Source of the DNA: Bacillus timonensis
GTDB taxonomy: Bacteria > Bacillota > Bacilli > Bacillales > Bacillaceae_L
DNA: 64,000 nt
Direction of reading: 5' to 3'
Assembly (NCBI GenBank): GCA_020171895.1
Contig: JAIVAN010000004.1
Span: 124,001 to 188,000, forward strand
Position numbers and translations under genes: made by a program. Numbering within the stretch: the first letter of the stretch is position 1; every line of letters begins with the position of its first letter. Under the pieces are notes generated by a model. The model did not search any database, was not told the origin of the DNA, and worked only from the letters and a program-made list of their open reading frames with translations. Positions 44,271 through 53,958 of the stretch are shown in pieces.

Positions 44271-44981
44271 ATGGATGCATATCATGAAAAAGTGATTGAA
44301 GAGGTTTTTCAGTGGCGTAAAAAAATCATGAAAAAGTCAACTATTCTTAACCGATTGTCTAAAAAAGCGCAAACGAAAGTGAATGCAATGATTCCAGAAA
44401 AAGCACATCAAGTACTTACAGATAGCATTAAGAAAATGGTTCAAGCTACACTGGTTGGATCTGAGTATACAACAAAAACTGGAGAAAAGTCATACGGCTC
44501 CTTAGAAGATATGGAAAAGGTCGTTCGAGAAAAAATCAATACGTATAGAAGAACAGCGGCGGTGGAAGGGGCTGGTACTGGAGCGGGTGGAATTTTCCTT
44601 GGGCTTGCAGATTTCCCATTACTATTATCAATAAAAATGAAATTTTTATTTGATGTATGCGCGATTTATGGATTTAATACAAAGGATTATACCGAACGAT
44701 TATTTTTGTTGCACATCTTTCAATTAGCTTTTTCTAGTGATGACCATAGAAAAAAAACACTCGATATTATAGACAATTGGGAAGATCAAAAGCATGCATT
44801 AGTAGATGTGGATTGGAGAATTTTCCAGCAAGAATATCGTGATTATATTGATTTTGTCAAAATGCTTCAACTCGTTCCGGGGGTTGGAGCAGTGGTAGGC
44901 GCTTATGCAAACTATAATTTGCTAGATCATCTAGGTGAAACAGCGATGAACTGCTATCGACTGAGGTTATTAAAGTCTTAG
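44271..44981 (+). CDS. ecsC: EcsC-family protein
   Basis: 236-residue EcsC protein, named from the B. subtilis ecsABC cluster; function unknown. A Gly-rich hydrophobic region (EGAGTGAGGIFLGLADFPLLLSI-type, about 98-122), the LLHIFQLAFSSD block and a second glycine-rich end (VPGVGAVVGAYANYNLLDHLG) are typical. AAGAGGAG precedes the ATG. It is separated from ecsB by a terminator and two and a half repeat units, so its transcription must be separate or read through them. Confidence 0.92.
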   Translation: MDAYHEKVIEEVFQWRKKIMKKSTILNRLSKKAQTKVNAMIPEKAHQVLTDSIKKMVQATLVGSEYTTKTGEKSYGSLEDMEKVVREKINTYRRTAAVEGAGTGAGGIFLGLADFPLLLSIKMKFLFDVCAIYGFNTKDYTERLFLLHIFQLAFSSDDHRKKTLDIIDNWEDQKHALVDVDWRIFQQEYRDYIDFVKMLQLVPGVGAVVGAYANYNLLDHLGETAMNCYRLRLLKS

Positions 44982-45009
44982 TACAATTAGTACTAGGGCT
45001 TTTTTTACG
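44973..45009 (+). terminator. rho-independent terminator of ecsC
   Basis: AGTCTTAGTAC / GTACTAGGGCT (two G-U pairs) with loop AATTA and a seven-T tail; the stop codon is in the stem. Confidence 0.88.
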
Positions 45010-45047
45010 AAAGGGACAGCTTTTAAAAGCCTTTTATGACTGCTCAA

Positions 45048-45076
45048 TTGAGTATACAAATCGTCTTAATTATAAT
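45048..45076 (+). promoter_or_regulatory. SigA-type promoter of the PAP2 gene
   Basis: TTGAGT, 17-bp spacer, perfect TATAAT, about 37 bp before the start codon. Confidence 0.75.
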
Positions 45077-45113
45077 GTATGATGAATAAAAGTACTATAA
45101 GGGGGAGAACTAA

Positions 45114-45794
45114 ATGGAGGTTAACTATCAGCTAGAAGAGAAAAAAACTCTCAATCGAACAATGTTTCTGTTCGGAAGTTTTTCACTGGTATCATTACTT
45201 ATTATAGGTTTTGTTTTACAGCAGTTATTTACAAAGGGAAAAGTACCTGGGGATGTACTTATTGCAAATTGGGCGGAAAGTATATCTACACCACTTGTAA
45301 CAACTTTTTTTACGATCTTTACTGAGATAGGTTCAAAGTATGGAATAGGAGGGCTTTTCTTATTATCATTACTACTTCTTGGATGGAAATTTCGTAATTA
45401 TTCTGCGATGGTAGCCGTATCAGTTTGTGTATTAGGTGGGGACCAATTAAATAAGTGGTTTAAACAACTTTTCGCAAGAGAACGTCCAATGATTGAAGAG
45501 TCAATCTATGCAGAGGGTTTTAGCTTTCCAAGTGGACATGCAATGGTTGGATTAGCATTCTATGGATTTGTTGCATACTTAATAATGAGTGGATTGAAAT
45601 CTGGGAAGTCTAAAATGATATGCGGTGTAGCTTTTTCAATCTTGATCTTTTTTGTTGGTATAAGCCGAATCATTCTTAATGCTCATTATCCTTCTGATGT
45701 GTTTGCAGGATTTGCATTTGGATTTGTTTATTTAAGTCTTTGTATTCTTTTGTATCATGGATTGTGTAGAGTTCGTTTCTTCAAACAAACTTAA
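45114..45794 (+). CDS. PAP2-family lipid phosphatase
   Basis: 226-residue membrane phosphatase with about six helices. The three active-site motifs are present: KQLFARERP (about 119-127), SFPSGHAM (about 140-147), and SRIILNAHYPSDVFAG (about 184-199). Such enzymes act on undecaprenyl-pyrophosphate, phosphatidylglycerophosphate or lipid phosphates; the sequence does not tell which. GGGGGAG lies 6 nt before the ATG. Convergent with the next gene through a shared terminator. Confidence 0.92.
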   Translation: MEVNYQLEEKKTLNRTMFLFGSFSLVSLLIIGFVLQQLFTKGKVPGDVLIANWAESISTPLVTTFFTIFTEIGSKYGIGGLFLLSLLLLGWKFRNYSAMVAVSVCVLGGDQLNKWFKQLFARERPMIEESIYAEGFSFPSGHAMVGLAFYGFVAYLIMSGLKSGKSKMICGVAFSILIFFVGISRIILNAHYPSDVFAGFAFGFVYLSLCILLYHGLCRVRFFKQT

Positions 45795-45804
45795 TGAATT
45801 GGTA

Positions 45805-45850
45805 AAGGGAGAAACTACACTTTAGTGGTGTACGTTTCTCCCTTTCTTTT
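45805..45850. terminator. bidirectional terminator
   Basis: A 12-bp stem AAAGGGAGAAAC / GTTTCTCCCTTT encloses a secondary TACAC/GTGTA pair and is followed by CTTTTTG; it lies between convergent genes. Confidence 0.9.
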
Positions 45851-45853
45851 TGT

Positions 45854-47989
45854 TTACTCAACCTTAATGAGGATAGCATCCCCTTTTTTATTGACGATTA
45901 CAGTGGCATACTTGGCTTCTCTTTGTAAATCTAGTCCTGTTCCTTCCTTGACAAAATAACTTTCGATACCAAATACAATATTGTCGTACCCGTTATATGT
46001 CCCAGCAATAATAGCCTCATCAGATTCCAGTTTTACATCAAGCGCATTTTCCTTGTTTGTATACACCTTCAATGTGCGATAGATTCCATCATTGTCTTTT
46101 TTCAGTAATAGATAAACCGGATGACTTGAATGTGTATCCTTTAACTCGATTTGGCCAATTTCATAGCGTAATATTACATAGTCTCCTTGTAACAGTGACC
46201 TAGGATCAACTGGAGCGAGCTCAAGCTTTATTTCTTTTCCATTCTTTATTAGATACTCATTTGAACTAACCTGATAACTGCTAAAAGCAAGTTGTAAAAG
46301 AATAACTCCAGCTATTAATAACCATTGTTTCTGTGTAAAAGCACTTTTAATCTCTGTTGTGTGATCAAACTTATTAGAAATGAAGTGTGTGACAACAAAC
46401 AGGATTAATCCAATGATTAATAATGATAGTGACTTATGGACAAGTGACCAAACAAAGTCATAGTAGGTTGCTATTAAAAATGCAAACCAAAATACTACGG
46501 TTAGGCGGAATGAAAATCGATCATCTATTCGATGAAAGAAAATAATGAGTCCTGAAGATAGGATGAAAAATAGACAAGTATACAAAATATCAACCCATGT
46601 GGTTTGATTAACAAACGTTAGCGCAAATGCAAAAGCTAGTGAGAAAAATATACTTATACGAAACAGATCTTTTAGCTTTTGAAGGAAATAAGCCAGGCAA
46701 CTGTTTACTAATGCAAATAGGATGAACACCATCTCAAGTTGATTATCAAAATCGACATCAAGGTGTTGAAATATTAATGAAAGTAAACATCCAATTGCAG
46801 TGGTGTAGCTAAAAAATCGAACGACACCATCTTTTACCATTCCCGTTACAATAATTGAAATACTTAAAAATAGGAAGGTAACAAATAGATTTAAGAAGAT
46901 GGACTCCGCTAACCCTGAAAAGAAGCCGATGAGTAGTAGCGTCTGTCTAGCAACTGGGTCTAACTTGTTAAGAAATACTCCAACTGAAATGAATAAAAGG
47001 CTTAAGAAGACAGCTGCATATTCGGACCCAGTAACAAAAAATAAGATACTTCCAAAACTTGAGGCAAACATACCAGAACCGATCAAAGTTACAGAAGCAA
47101 TGAGTACCTTCTTTAAAAACTGTGTCCAATCACCACTTGCATGTTTAAGGACCCTTCTCGCTAAATAGATGCCACCGATAAGTAAAGATAGTGAAATGAA
47201 TGAACCGCTTAATTGTAGCGCAATAAATCCAAAAGTATTTCCGATCAGAAATGGAAGCTCGACTACTTTTGCATATACGTACATGCATCCTGAGATAAAT
47301 AAAAGAACTGTGACAATTTTATCGACTTGCTTCATTGCGATATACCGATAACACAAAATGGCTAGTGCAATGAATAAGACATTCGTCCATCCACTATACG
47401 GCGGGTATAATTCAGCAAAACTAATGCCAATAAGTGTAAAATTTGCGACTGTGAAAGACAAGTAACGAATAATTCTTATAGGGAAATTTGTTGTGAATGT
47501 GAGTAAAAACAACATTAAATTAATCGCAATGATTACAACAAATATCAAATATTCTTGGAGATCCGTTCTACTCACTTGATATGAGGATGGATTCATATAG
47601 AACCAATAGGAAAGGTGTAAAAGAACATAACTTAGCACCCATAATGGTGCGTAACGAGTTATCAGTGCTAATAACACTGTTGGAATTAGCCAGATGATAA
47701 ATAATAAGTAACTATCTGCATGTGAGTTATATATCTGTCCAATAAGCGCAGTTGTTAATCCAAATGAGAATGCACCGGCTACGATAAACCATTTTGATAA
47801 AAATGTCTGATGAGCTAATAATTTCTTTGACATAAAAGCTACAAGATAAAATAGAAGCATGGCTCCTACAGATAACCCTAGCTTCTCAAATCGGGAATAT
47901 TCAGGCCAATTAGCAGCAAAAAAATAAATAATACCTGAAAGTAATAATGTGATTGAGCCTAAATATCCTAATGGGATCATTTTTTTCAT
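45854..47989 (-). CDS. DUF2157/GDYXXLXY multi-pass membrane protein
   Basis: 711-residue protein with about 17 membrane helices, then a 120-residue C-terminal domain outside the membrane. It opens with a DUF2157-like region (SGIIYFFAANWPEYSRFEKLG) and carries GDYVILRYEIG (about residue 595-605), the signature of the GDYXXLXY domain. In many bacteria, these two parts are separate neighbouring genes; here they are fused in one. Function unknown. GGAGGG lies 8 nt before the ATG. Confidence 0.85.
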   Translation of the reverse strand: MKKMIPLGYLGSITLLLSGIIYFFAANWPEYSRFEKLGLSVGAMLLFYLVAFMSKKLLAHQTFLSKWFIVAGAFSFGLTTALIGQIYNSHADSYLLFIIWLIPTVLLALITRYAPLWVLSYVLLHLSYWFYMNPSSYQVSRTDLQEYLIFVVIIAINLMLFLLTFTTNFPIRIIRYLSFTVANFTLIGISFAELYPPYSGWTNVLFIALAILCYRYIAMKQVDKIVTVLLFISGCMYVYAKVVELPFLIGNTFGFIALQLSGSFISLSLLIGGIYLARRVLKHASGDWTQFLKKVLIASVTLIGSGMFASSFGSILFFVTGSEYAAVFLSLLFISVGVFLNKLDPVARQTLLLIGFFSGLAESIFLNLFVTFLFLSISIIVTGMVKDGVVRFFSYTTAIGCLLSLIFQHLDVDFDNQLEMVFILFALVNSCLAYFLQKLKDLFRISIFFSLAFAFALTFVNQTTWVDILYTCLFFILSSGLIIFFHRIDDRFSFRLTVVFWFAFLIATYYDFVWSLVHKSLSLLIIGLILFVVTHFISNKFDHTTEIKSAFTQKQWLLIAGVILLQLAFSSYQVSSNEYLIKNGKEIKLELAPVDPRSLLQGDYVILRYEIGQIELKDTHSSHPVYLLLKKDNDGIYRTLKVYTNKENALDVKLESDEAIIAGTYNGYDNIVFGIESYFVKEGTGLDLQREAKYATVIVNKKGDAILIKVE

Positions 47990-48172
47990 AAATTTCCCTC
48001 CTTATTAATACCTACTCATAATATTTAGTAATAATTCCATATGTTAATAGTATAGATCAAATTTCATACACTGTAGATAGGTATTTTAACTATTTTGAAA
48101 AATTTAACTTAAATGAAGCAGTGTTGTCCTTTATAATAGTGAATAGAATGGTTACAAAAGGGGGAGAAAAGA

Positions 48173-48805
48173 TTGGAAAATATTACGTATGGAGAACGCT
48201 CATTAATACCTAAGTTAGTCTTTGTTTTTTTACTTGCTATTGGAGTAGCGACTATCGGTTTGGTTGCGGGCTCATTTGTGCCTCCGGCGCTAATGCTTCC
48301 GTTAATCTTTTTAGAGCTTGTACTACTTCTTGTCATGGTTTTTGCTAGACGTGCAAAAAAAGTAGGATACAGCTTGATGTTTGCTTTCATGTTCATTTCA
48401 GGCATTACGATGTATGCAACACTTTCTTATTATGTAAGTACGATTGGAGCTAGTGAGGTCTTAAAGGCATTTGGAATTGCCCTTGTATCTTTTATAGGTA
48501 TAGCGATTTATGCAGTTAAAACGAAAGAGGACTTTAGCTTCCTAGGTGGATTTTTGACGCTAGGATTATTTGTCTTAATCGGTTTTTTGCTTGTCGGCAT
48601 GTTCATTCCATTTTCTAGCGGATTAAATATGGGAATCGCTGCAGCAGGGATTTTAATATTTGTAGGATTTACTTTATATGATTTTAATAGACTATCTAAA
48701 TATGGATTTAGCGAAGAGGAAATTCCGTTTATTGTCATTTCAATCTATCTTAATTTTATTAATCTATTTATTTCAATTCTACGGTTCTTCAAAAGTGACG
48801 ATTAG
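48173..48805 (+). CDS. Bax inhibitor-1/YccA family membrane protein (YetJ-like)
   Basis: 210-residue seven-helix protein, close to B. subtilis YetJ (a pH-sensitive calcium leak channel) in length. The sixth-helix Asp is kept in TLYDFNRLSKYG. In the last helix, the motif reads IYLNFINLF where the family has LYLDFINLF, so the second Asp of the sensing pair (Asp195 of YetJ) is Asn (codon AAT). The start is TTG, 7 nt from GGGGGAG. Its neighbour on the left is divergent. Confidence 0.88.
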   Translation: MENITYGERSLIPKLVFVFLLAIGVATIGLVAGSFVPPALMLPLIFLELVLLLVMVFARRAKKVGYSLMFAFMFISGITMYATLSYYVSTIGASEVLKAFGIALVSFIGIAIYAVKTKEDFSFLGGFLTLGLFVLIGFLLVGMFIPFSSGLNMGIAAAGILIFVGFTLYDFNRLSKYGFSEEEIPFIVISIYLNFINLFISILRFFKSDD

Positions 48806-48880
48806 TAACAGTTGGGTAAGTGCTAGAGTAGTACTTACTCTTTTTTATTGCGCTCTTGAAAATACAACTCTGTACATGGA

Positions 48881-49064
48881 GTGTTAACCTTCGTTGCAGG
48901 AACCTCGCTTTCCGAGGGGGCTCCTAGAGCCTCCTTGACTTGTTGGGTCTACAGTCCAGTGCATTTCCCGCAGAACTTGAATAAGCCTCCAAGATTCCTC
49001 ACCGCAAGAAGGAATTACGTTTAGCTTTCTCGAGAAGTCTCGATCCTTCTACTTCGATTAACAC
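48881..49064 (+). repeat. interspersed GTGTTAAYC repeat, copy 13 (degenerate, with an internal insertion)
   Basis: Both ends remain (GTGTTAACC / GATTAACAC), but the core is 184 bp. About 55 extra bases (around 48970-49030) have been gained before the AAGTCTCGATCCTTC block, and the central arm is eroded. It fills much of the gap between the BI-1 and chemoreceptor genes; the remainder is AT-rich without a gene. Confidence 0.82.
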
Positions 49065-49273
49065 AACCCCAATATAATGGAATTCAACACTTTGTCATGT
49101 AAAAAAATAGATAAAATCATATTATTACAAATAATTGTATGAATTTAAAAGGATGTTGAATTTTTAATGAAAATGGCTTTTCTTTGACACTTTTCCATAT
49201 TATGATGGTGAGAGTATTTGAAATTTATTAATTGTAAAAAAGATTTGAAATTCAGGAAAAAGGGGATTGCATC

Positions 49274-50983
49274 ATGAATTGGCTTCGTAATAGAAAAATC
49301 ACACAAAAAATTTTCCTACTCATTTTTATTTCAACATTTTCATTAATTAGTGTAGGAAGCATCGGTTACTATTATATGAATAGTATGAAAGAGAACTCTG
49401 AGGAAATGTACAATGATCGATTATTACCTGTACGTTGGTTGAATATTATCCGTGCTAATTCCTATATCATTAAAGTAAATCTCCTAGAATATATGCTTGC
49501 TACTGATTCTACGAGACAAAAAGAATTACTTAAAGAGGTTGAAGGTTATATAAAAGAAAGTGATCAATTATTGGGGAAATATGAAAGTTTAAAGCTAGAT
49601 CCTTATGAACTCGAGAACCTAGAAACCTTTAAGAAGTTAATGGAAGATTATCGACAAGAACGTATAAGAGTATATAATATGGCAAGTCAAGACAGTGAAA
49701 AGGCTTACGCTTATTTCACGTCAAATGTTGAACCAATTGTTGATGAGCTAGAAAAGGTTATCCGTTCTCTTGCGCAATATAATTCTGATGTTGCGAAAGA
49801 ATTAAACAAACAAAATGAACAAAGTGCAGATTCTGCTAGAATAAATATGCTTATTATAATCGTTGTTTCTGCATTTGTAACGATAGGAGTAAGTATTATT
49901 ATAGGTAGATTTATAGCTAATCCATTAAAGCAGCTACAAAATCTAATGGGACAAGCTGAAAAAGGTGATCTAACTGTAAGAAGTCAAATACAAACGAAGG
50001 ATGAAACCGGTGCAATTTCTTCTTCCTTTAATTCTATGATTAGTGGATTTCAAGTTATGGTGAATAAGGTTGTGGATAATGTTTCATCATTATCTGCTAG
50101 CTCTGAGGAACTATCTGCAAGTAGTGAACAAGGAAGAGCTGCGACAAACCAAGTAACGGTATCAATTCAAGAGATTGCTTCAGGTGCAGAGAATCAAACG
50201 ATGAAGTCAGAACAATCATCGATTGCGACAAATGAAATGGCAGTAGGTATTAAGCGTATCGCAGAGAGTTCGAATCAAATGAATGAAATTTCTCATGAAA
50301 CAGCTGAAACAACCCGTCATGGAAACGAAATTGTCAAAGAAGCAATCACACAAATCAACCATATAAAAACAGCTGTTAATGAATCATCCATAAAAATTGA
50401 AACAGTGAAAACACGTTCGCAAGAAATTGAAAGTATTGTAAATGTCATCTCTGATATCTCTAGTCAAACGAATTTATTAGCATTAAACGCCGCAATAGAG
50501 GCAGCTCGAGCTGGTGAAAATGGAAGAGGCTTTGCAGTTGTTGCCGATGAGGTCAGGAAGCTTGCGGAGCAAACATCACAATCTGCAAATGAGATTACAG
50601 AATTAGTAAAAACCATTCAACTAGATACAAATAGTTCCGTGGAATCAATGGTAAATGTCACGAAGGAAGTAAATAACGGTGTCATCTCAATGAACAACAT
50701 TAATGATACATTTAAGCAAATTTTACTTGCTGTAAATAGTGTAGCTGCTCAAATTGAAGAAATCTCTGCAACATCGCAACAGCTCTCAGCAGGTGGTGAG
50801 CAAGTTAGTTCTTCTGTAGAAGATATTGCTTCTATCGCAAAAGAAACATCAGATATGCTGCAAAATGTGGCTGCTTCTTCTGAGGAACAATTTGCTTCAA
50901 TGGAAGACATTTCTAATTCAGCTGTAGCCTTGAGTGAAATGGCACAAGAGCTTCAGTCGTTAGTTTCACACTTCAAATGTTAA
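49274..50983 (+). CDS. methyl-accepting chemotaxis protein
   Basis: 569-residue transmembrane chemoreceptor. Helix 1 (about 12-32) and helix 2 (about 190-212) bracket a four-helix-bundle type sensor of about 155 residues. HAMP follows (about 212-265, with [21 protein letters not shown]); then the signalling domain with hairpin tip [20 protein letters not shown] (about 396-415) and [17 protein letters not shown]. Ligand unknown. Ribosome site AAGGGG. Monocistronic, with a terminator. Confidence 0.94.
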   Translation: MNWLRNRKITQKIFLLIFISTFSLISVGSIGYYYMNSMKENSEEMYNDRLLPVRWLNIIRANSYIIKVNLLEYMLATDSTRQKELLKEVEGYIKESDQLLGKYESLKLDPYELENLETFKKLMEDYRQERIRVYNMASQDSEKAYAYFTSNVEPIVDELEKVIRSLAQYNSDVAKELNKQNEQSADSARINMLIIIVVSAFVTIGVSIIIGRFIANPLKQLQNLMGQAEKGDLTVRSQIQTKDETGAISSSFNSMISGFQVMVNKVVDNVSSLSASSEELSASSEQGRAATNQVTVSIQEIASGAENQTMKSEQSSIATNEMAVGIKRIAESSNQMNEISHETAETTRHGNEIVKEAITQINHIKTAVNESSIKIETVKTRSQEIESIVNVISDISSQTNLLALNAAIEAARAGENGRGFAVVADEVRKLAEQTSQSANEITELVKTIQLDTNSSVESMVNVTKEVNNGVISMNNINDTFKQILLAVNSVAAQIEEISATSQQLSAGGEQVSSSVEDIASIAKETSDMLQNVAASSEEQFASMEDISNSAVALSEMAQELQSLVSHFKC

Positions 50984-50987
50984 TCTT

Positions 50988-51017
50988 GAAAAAGTCAGTA
51001 TTTATACTGGCTTTTTC
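50988..51017 (+). terminator. rho-independent terminator of the chemoreceptor gene
   Basis: GAAAAAGTCAGTA / TACTGGCTTTTTC with a TTTA loop and T-rich tail. Confidence 0.9.
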
Positions 51018-51124
51018 TTATTATTCAAAAACATAAACAAAGAAATCTAATGGTAGTTTACTTATTTTACTATTATGATAAACTTTTATAGTGAAACGTC
51101 ATAAATATAGAGGCTGAACCAATC

Positions 51125-52273
51125 ATGATGAACTATAAAGGAAGGTTAATAGGTTTACTAATTGCTGTACTTCAATCATTTTATTGGATTTACCAAGAAA
51201 CGAAAGAAAGTAACGAAATGAGTATCGTATTAATCGTGTTTCTAACGTTTTATTGTTTGCTTAGCTGGTGGGTCGGTAAGCAATTTGATCATAATAACTA
51301 TTTAGCTAAAAGCTTACAGCTTGCAAAAAAAAGTTGGGAAGAACAAAATACAGTTTTAAAAGAAAGTGAAAATAAATACGAGTTTTTATTTGAACACGCA
51401 AATGACTGTATCTTTCTATTTGAACTAGATGAAAAGGAACAACCTGGTTTATATATTGAAGTGAATAACAAAGCGATTCAAACTCTTGGCTATACAAAGG
51501 AAGAGTTTCTTTCAATGAGTCCAAAGGATATCACAATTAAAGAAAGAATAAGTAAAATACCTAATATTAGCCAAGAGTTGGCTAGTAAAGGGAACATTAC
51601 ATTTGAGGGTGGCTATCTGTCTAAAGAAGGGGAATATATTCCATTTGAATTTAGTGCTCAAACAGCCATGGTTAACAATAAAAAGGTAGTTGTTGCTGTG
51701 GCAAGGGATATTAGAGAACGACAGAAAACAGAGGCACTCATTAAGCACATGGCCTTTCATGATCCTCTTACAAATTTACCTAACAGAAGGTATTTCTATG
51801 ACCGACTTGATGAAATCATACTTAAAGCAAAAGAGGATAACGGTTTTCAAGTAGCTGTGTTTTACTTAGATCTAGACGGGTTTAAAGAGGTAAATGATCA
51901 ATATGGTCATGAACTTGGAGATGAAATTATCATACAAGTAACAAGGCGGATCTCAAATTGCATAAGAGAGTCAGACACATTTGCTCGACTAGGCGGAGAT
52001 GAGTTTACAGTTCTACTTTCAGATATATCGAATGAAGAAGTTGAGCGTATTGCGAAGAGAATTATAGAAAAAGTTAAACAACCATTTAAGGTGCAAGACC
52101 TGATGATTGATATTAGTACAAGTATTGGCATTAGTTATCTGTCGTCACAACTAGATAATGGAAAGGTACTCGTACATCAAGCTGATTTGGCTATGTACGA
52201 AGCGAAAGTGAATGGGAAGAATAAATACTATATCTATTCAGAAGATATGCAATGTGAAAAGCACTCATTATGA
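51125..52273 (+). CDS. membrane PAS-GGDEF diguanylate cyclase
   Basis: 382-residue signalling protein. Two N-terminal helices (about 7-24 and 31-48) are followed by a PAS domain (about 80-200, NDCIFLFELDEKEQPG... with a PAC-like end VVAVARDIRERQ). Then comes GGDEF (about 210-375). The active-site sequence is GGDEF, and RESD five residues upstream forms the RxxD inhibitory site, so it should make cyclic di-GMP with product feedback. No EAL domain. Weak ribosome site before the first of two ATGs. Confidence 0.92.
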   Translation: MMNYKGRLIGLLIAVLQSFYWIYQETKESNEMSIVLIVFLTFYCLLSWWVGKQFDHNNYLAKSLQLAKKSWEEQNTVLKESENKYEFLFEHANDCIFLFELDEKEQPGLYIEVNNKAIQTLGYTKEEFLSMSPKDITIKERISKIPNISQELASKGNITFEGGYLSKEGEYIPFEFSAQTAMVNNKKVVVAVARDIRERQKTEALIKHMAFHDPLTNLPNRRYFYDRLDEIILKAKEDNGFQVAVFYLDLDGFKEVNDQYGHELGDEIIIQVTRRISNCIRESDTFARLGGDEFTVLLSDISNEEVERIAKRIIEKVKQPFKVQDLMIDISTSIGISYLSSQLDNGKVLVHQADLAMYEAKVNGKNKYYIYSEDMQCEKHSL

Positions 52274-52286
52274 GTGCTTTTTACAT
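52257..52286. terminator. bidirectional terminator
   Basis: AAAAGCACTCA / TGAGTGCTTTT followed by TACATTTT; it contains the GGDEF gene stop and faces the end of a minus-strand gene. Confidence 0.9.
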
Positions 52287-52287
52287 T

Positions 52288-52434
52288 TTAATACTCAATC
52301 TCATCGTAATCTTTTGGTTGTGGTGTAGGTTGTCTTTGCAAAAGGTCTTCATTTTCTTCACTAACAAGCTTTTGTTGAAACTCTTTTACTTCAGATTGCT
52401 GTTCGTTCTCTTTGTTATGTCGATTCTTACTCAT
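52288..52434 (-). CDS. small hydrophilic protein of unknown function
   Basis: 48-residue Gln/Glu-rich protein (MSKNRHNKENEQQ...DYDEIEY) without a hydrophobic segment, of the size and style of small spore-associated proteins, though I cannot assign a family. The ATG 52434 is 6 nt from GAGGTG; an upstream ATG (52440) abuts it. It lies 62 bp downstream of rocR on the same strand. Confidence 0.65.
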   Translation of the reverse strand: MSKNRHNKENEQQSEVKEFQQKLVSEENEDLLQRQPTPQPKDYDEIEY

Positions 52435-52496
52435 TATCATCACCTCGTGATTTAGTCTCCATAAAATGAGGTCTAATATACGTCCGAAGAGATGGT

Positions 52497-53903
52497 TCAA
52501 TTATTTTTTTGTCTATATTTTTTTAATCGATATTGCAAACTCTGACGACTAATGTGTAAAGAAGTTGCTGCTTTTGAAATATTAAAGTCATGTTGCTCTA
52601 ATACTTTCATTATATATTTTTTTTCTACAGAAGCCATGTAATCAGCTAATGAAGTAACGTCTTCTTCATTCTGATCATCATATTTAATTAACGTATTCCG
52701 CTCGTCAGGGGTAGGGTCTTTAAATAGCGGTTTTTTACGAAATTGTAACGGAAGGTGTGCAAATTGTATGACCTCTTCATGGTCGATAAAATTCATAGCG
52801 CCTTCAATTACATGTTCAAGTTCTCTTACATTTCCAGGCCAATCATAATCTAGTAAATAGCTTAACACTTCTTCATGTACTTTGTTTACCTTTAAATCAA
52901 ATAACGTATTATATTTCTCTATAAAAGCTTCGATGAGTAAGTGGATGTCTTCTTTTCTTTCTCGCAATGGTGGAATAAATAAAGAAACCACGCTTAATCG
53001 GTAATAAAGATCTTTACGTAGTTTATTTGAAGCAATGGCATCGATTGGATCTTCGTTAATGGTCGCTATAATACGTACATCAATCTTTTTATCCTTTGTG
53101 TCACCAACTCGTCGAATCGTTTTTTCTTGTATGGCTCGCAGTAATTTTGCTTGCAAGGTAGGATTAAGAGAGTTAATTTCATCTAATAGTAGCGTTCCTC
53201 CTTCTGCTTGTTCAAATAGACCAGGACGTTCAATTGCACCAGTGAACGCTCCTTTTTTTGTACCGAACAATAATCCTTCAATTAAGCTATCTGGTAGCGC
53301 TGCACAGTTTTGACTTATAAATGGCTTTGAAGAGCGCTGGCTTCCGTTATGGATACTTTGAGCGAATAATTCCTTACCAGTACCTGTTTCTCCAATAATT
53401 AAGATAGAAGAAGAGGTTCGTGTTACACGTTTACTAGTCTCAATTACCTCGGACATGATTTCACTTTTTCCAATGATGCTATTAAAGGTATATTTTGTAT
53501 CTCCATTTTGTCGCAGTATATTATCTCGAATTAAACTCTCAAGTTTTGTAATGTCCTTTGCCACTTCAATTGCCCCTATGATACGGTTATCATGATCGTA
53601 CAGGGGAAAGGTATCGTTAATGGTGGTAATTTGTTTTCCTCTATGGTTAAAGTAAGTTTGTTTTACGTTTTTCTTTACAATTCCTTTCGTAAGTGCTTGA
53701 ATCAACGTACTTTCATCCTCACTTTGGAAAGCAAACACCTCAAGTAAGTCTTTATTCATTATATCTGCTTTTGTCATTCCCTCAATTTCGGCCATCTTCT
53801 TATTATAAATAATGGTTTGACCACGTTCGTTTATTGCATGAACCCCAACATCCATTACTTCTAGGAGTTTATGAAAAAACACATCTATATTTCTATTCAT
53901 CAT
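52497..53903 (-). CDS. rocR: RocR-like sigma-54-dependent activator
   Basis: 468-residue enhancer-binding protein. An N-terminal PAS domain (about 10-125) is followed by an AAA+ core with Walker A GETGTGKELFAQ (about 168), the sigma-54-contact GAFTGA, and GGTLLLDEI (Walker B). The Fis-type HTH is NISKAATSLHISRQSLQYRL near the C-terminus. In B. subtilis, RocR senses ornithine or citrulline and activates the roc operons of arginine catabolism. Here it is divergent from rocD, whose promoter is of the sigma-54 type, which supports the name. Confidence 0.9.
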   Translation of the reverse strand: MMNRNIDVFFHKLLEVMDVGVHAINERGQTIIYNKKMAEIEGMTKADIMNKDLLEVFAFQSEDESTLIQALTKGIVKKNVKQTYFNHRGKQITTINDTFPLYDHDNRIIGAIEVAKDITKLESLIRDNILRQNGDTKYTFNSIIGKSEIMSEVIETSKRVTRTSSSILIIGETGTGKELFAQSIHNGSQRSSKPFISQNCAALPDSLIEGLLFGTKKGAFTGAIERPGLFEQAEGGTLLLDEINSLNPTLQAKLLRAIQEKTIRRVGDTKDKKIDVRIIATINEDPIDAIASNKLRKDLYYRLSVVSLFIPPLRERKEDIHLLIEAFIEKYNTLFDLKVNKVHEEVLSYLLDYDWPGNVRELEHVIEGAMNFIDHEEVIQFAHLPLQFRKKPLFKDPTPDERNTLIKYDDQNEEDVTSLADYMASVEKKYIMKVLEQHDFNISKAATSLHISRQSLQYRLKKYRQKNN

Positions 53904-53958
53904 CTATTCCCTACCTCAAAGTACATTTGTGCCAAGTGTAAAGGATTTAAACTATTAG

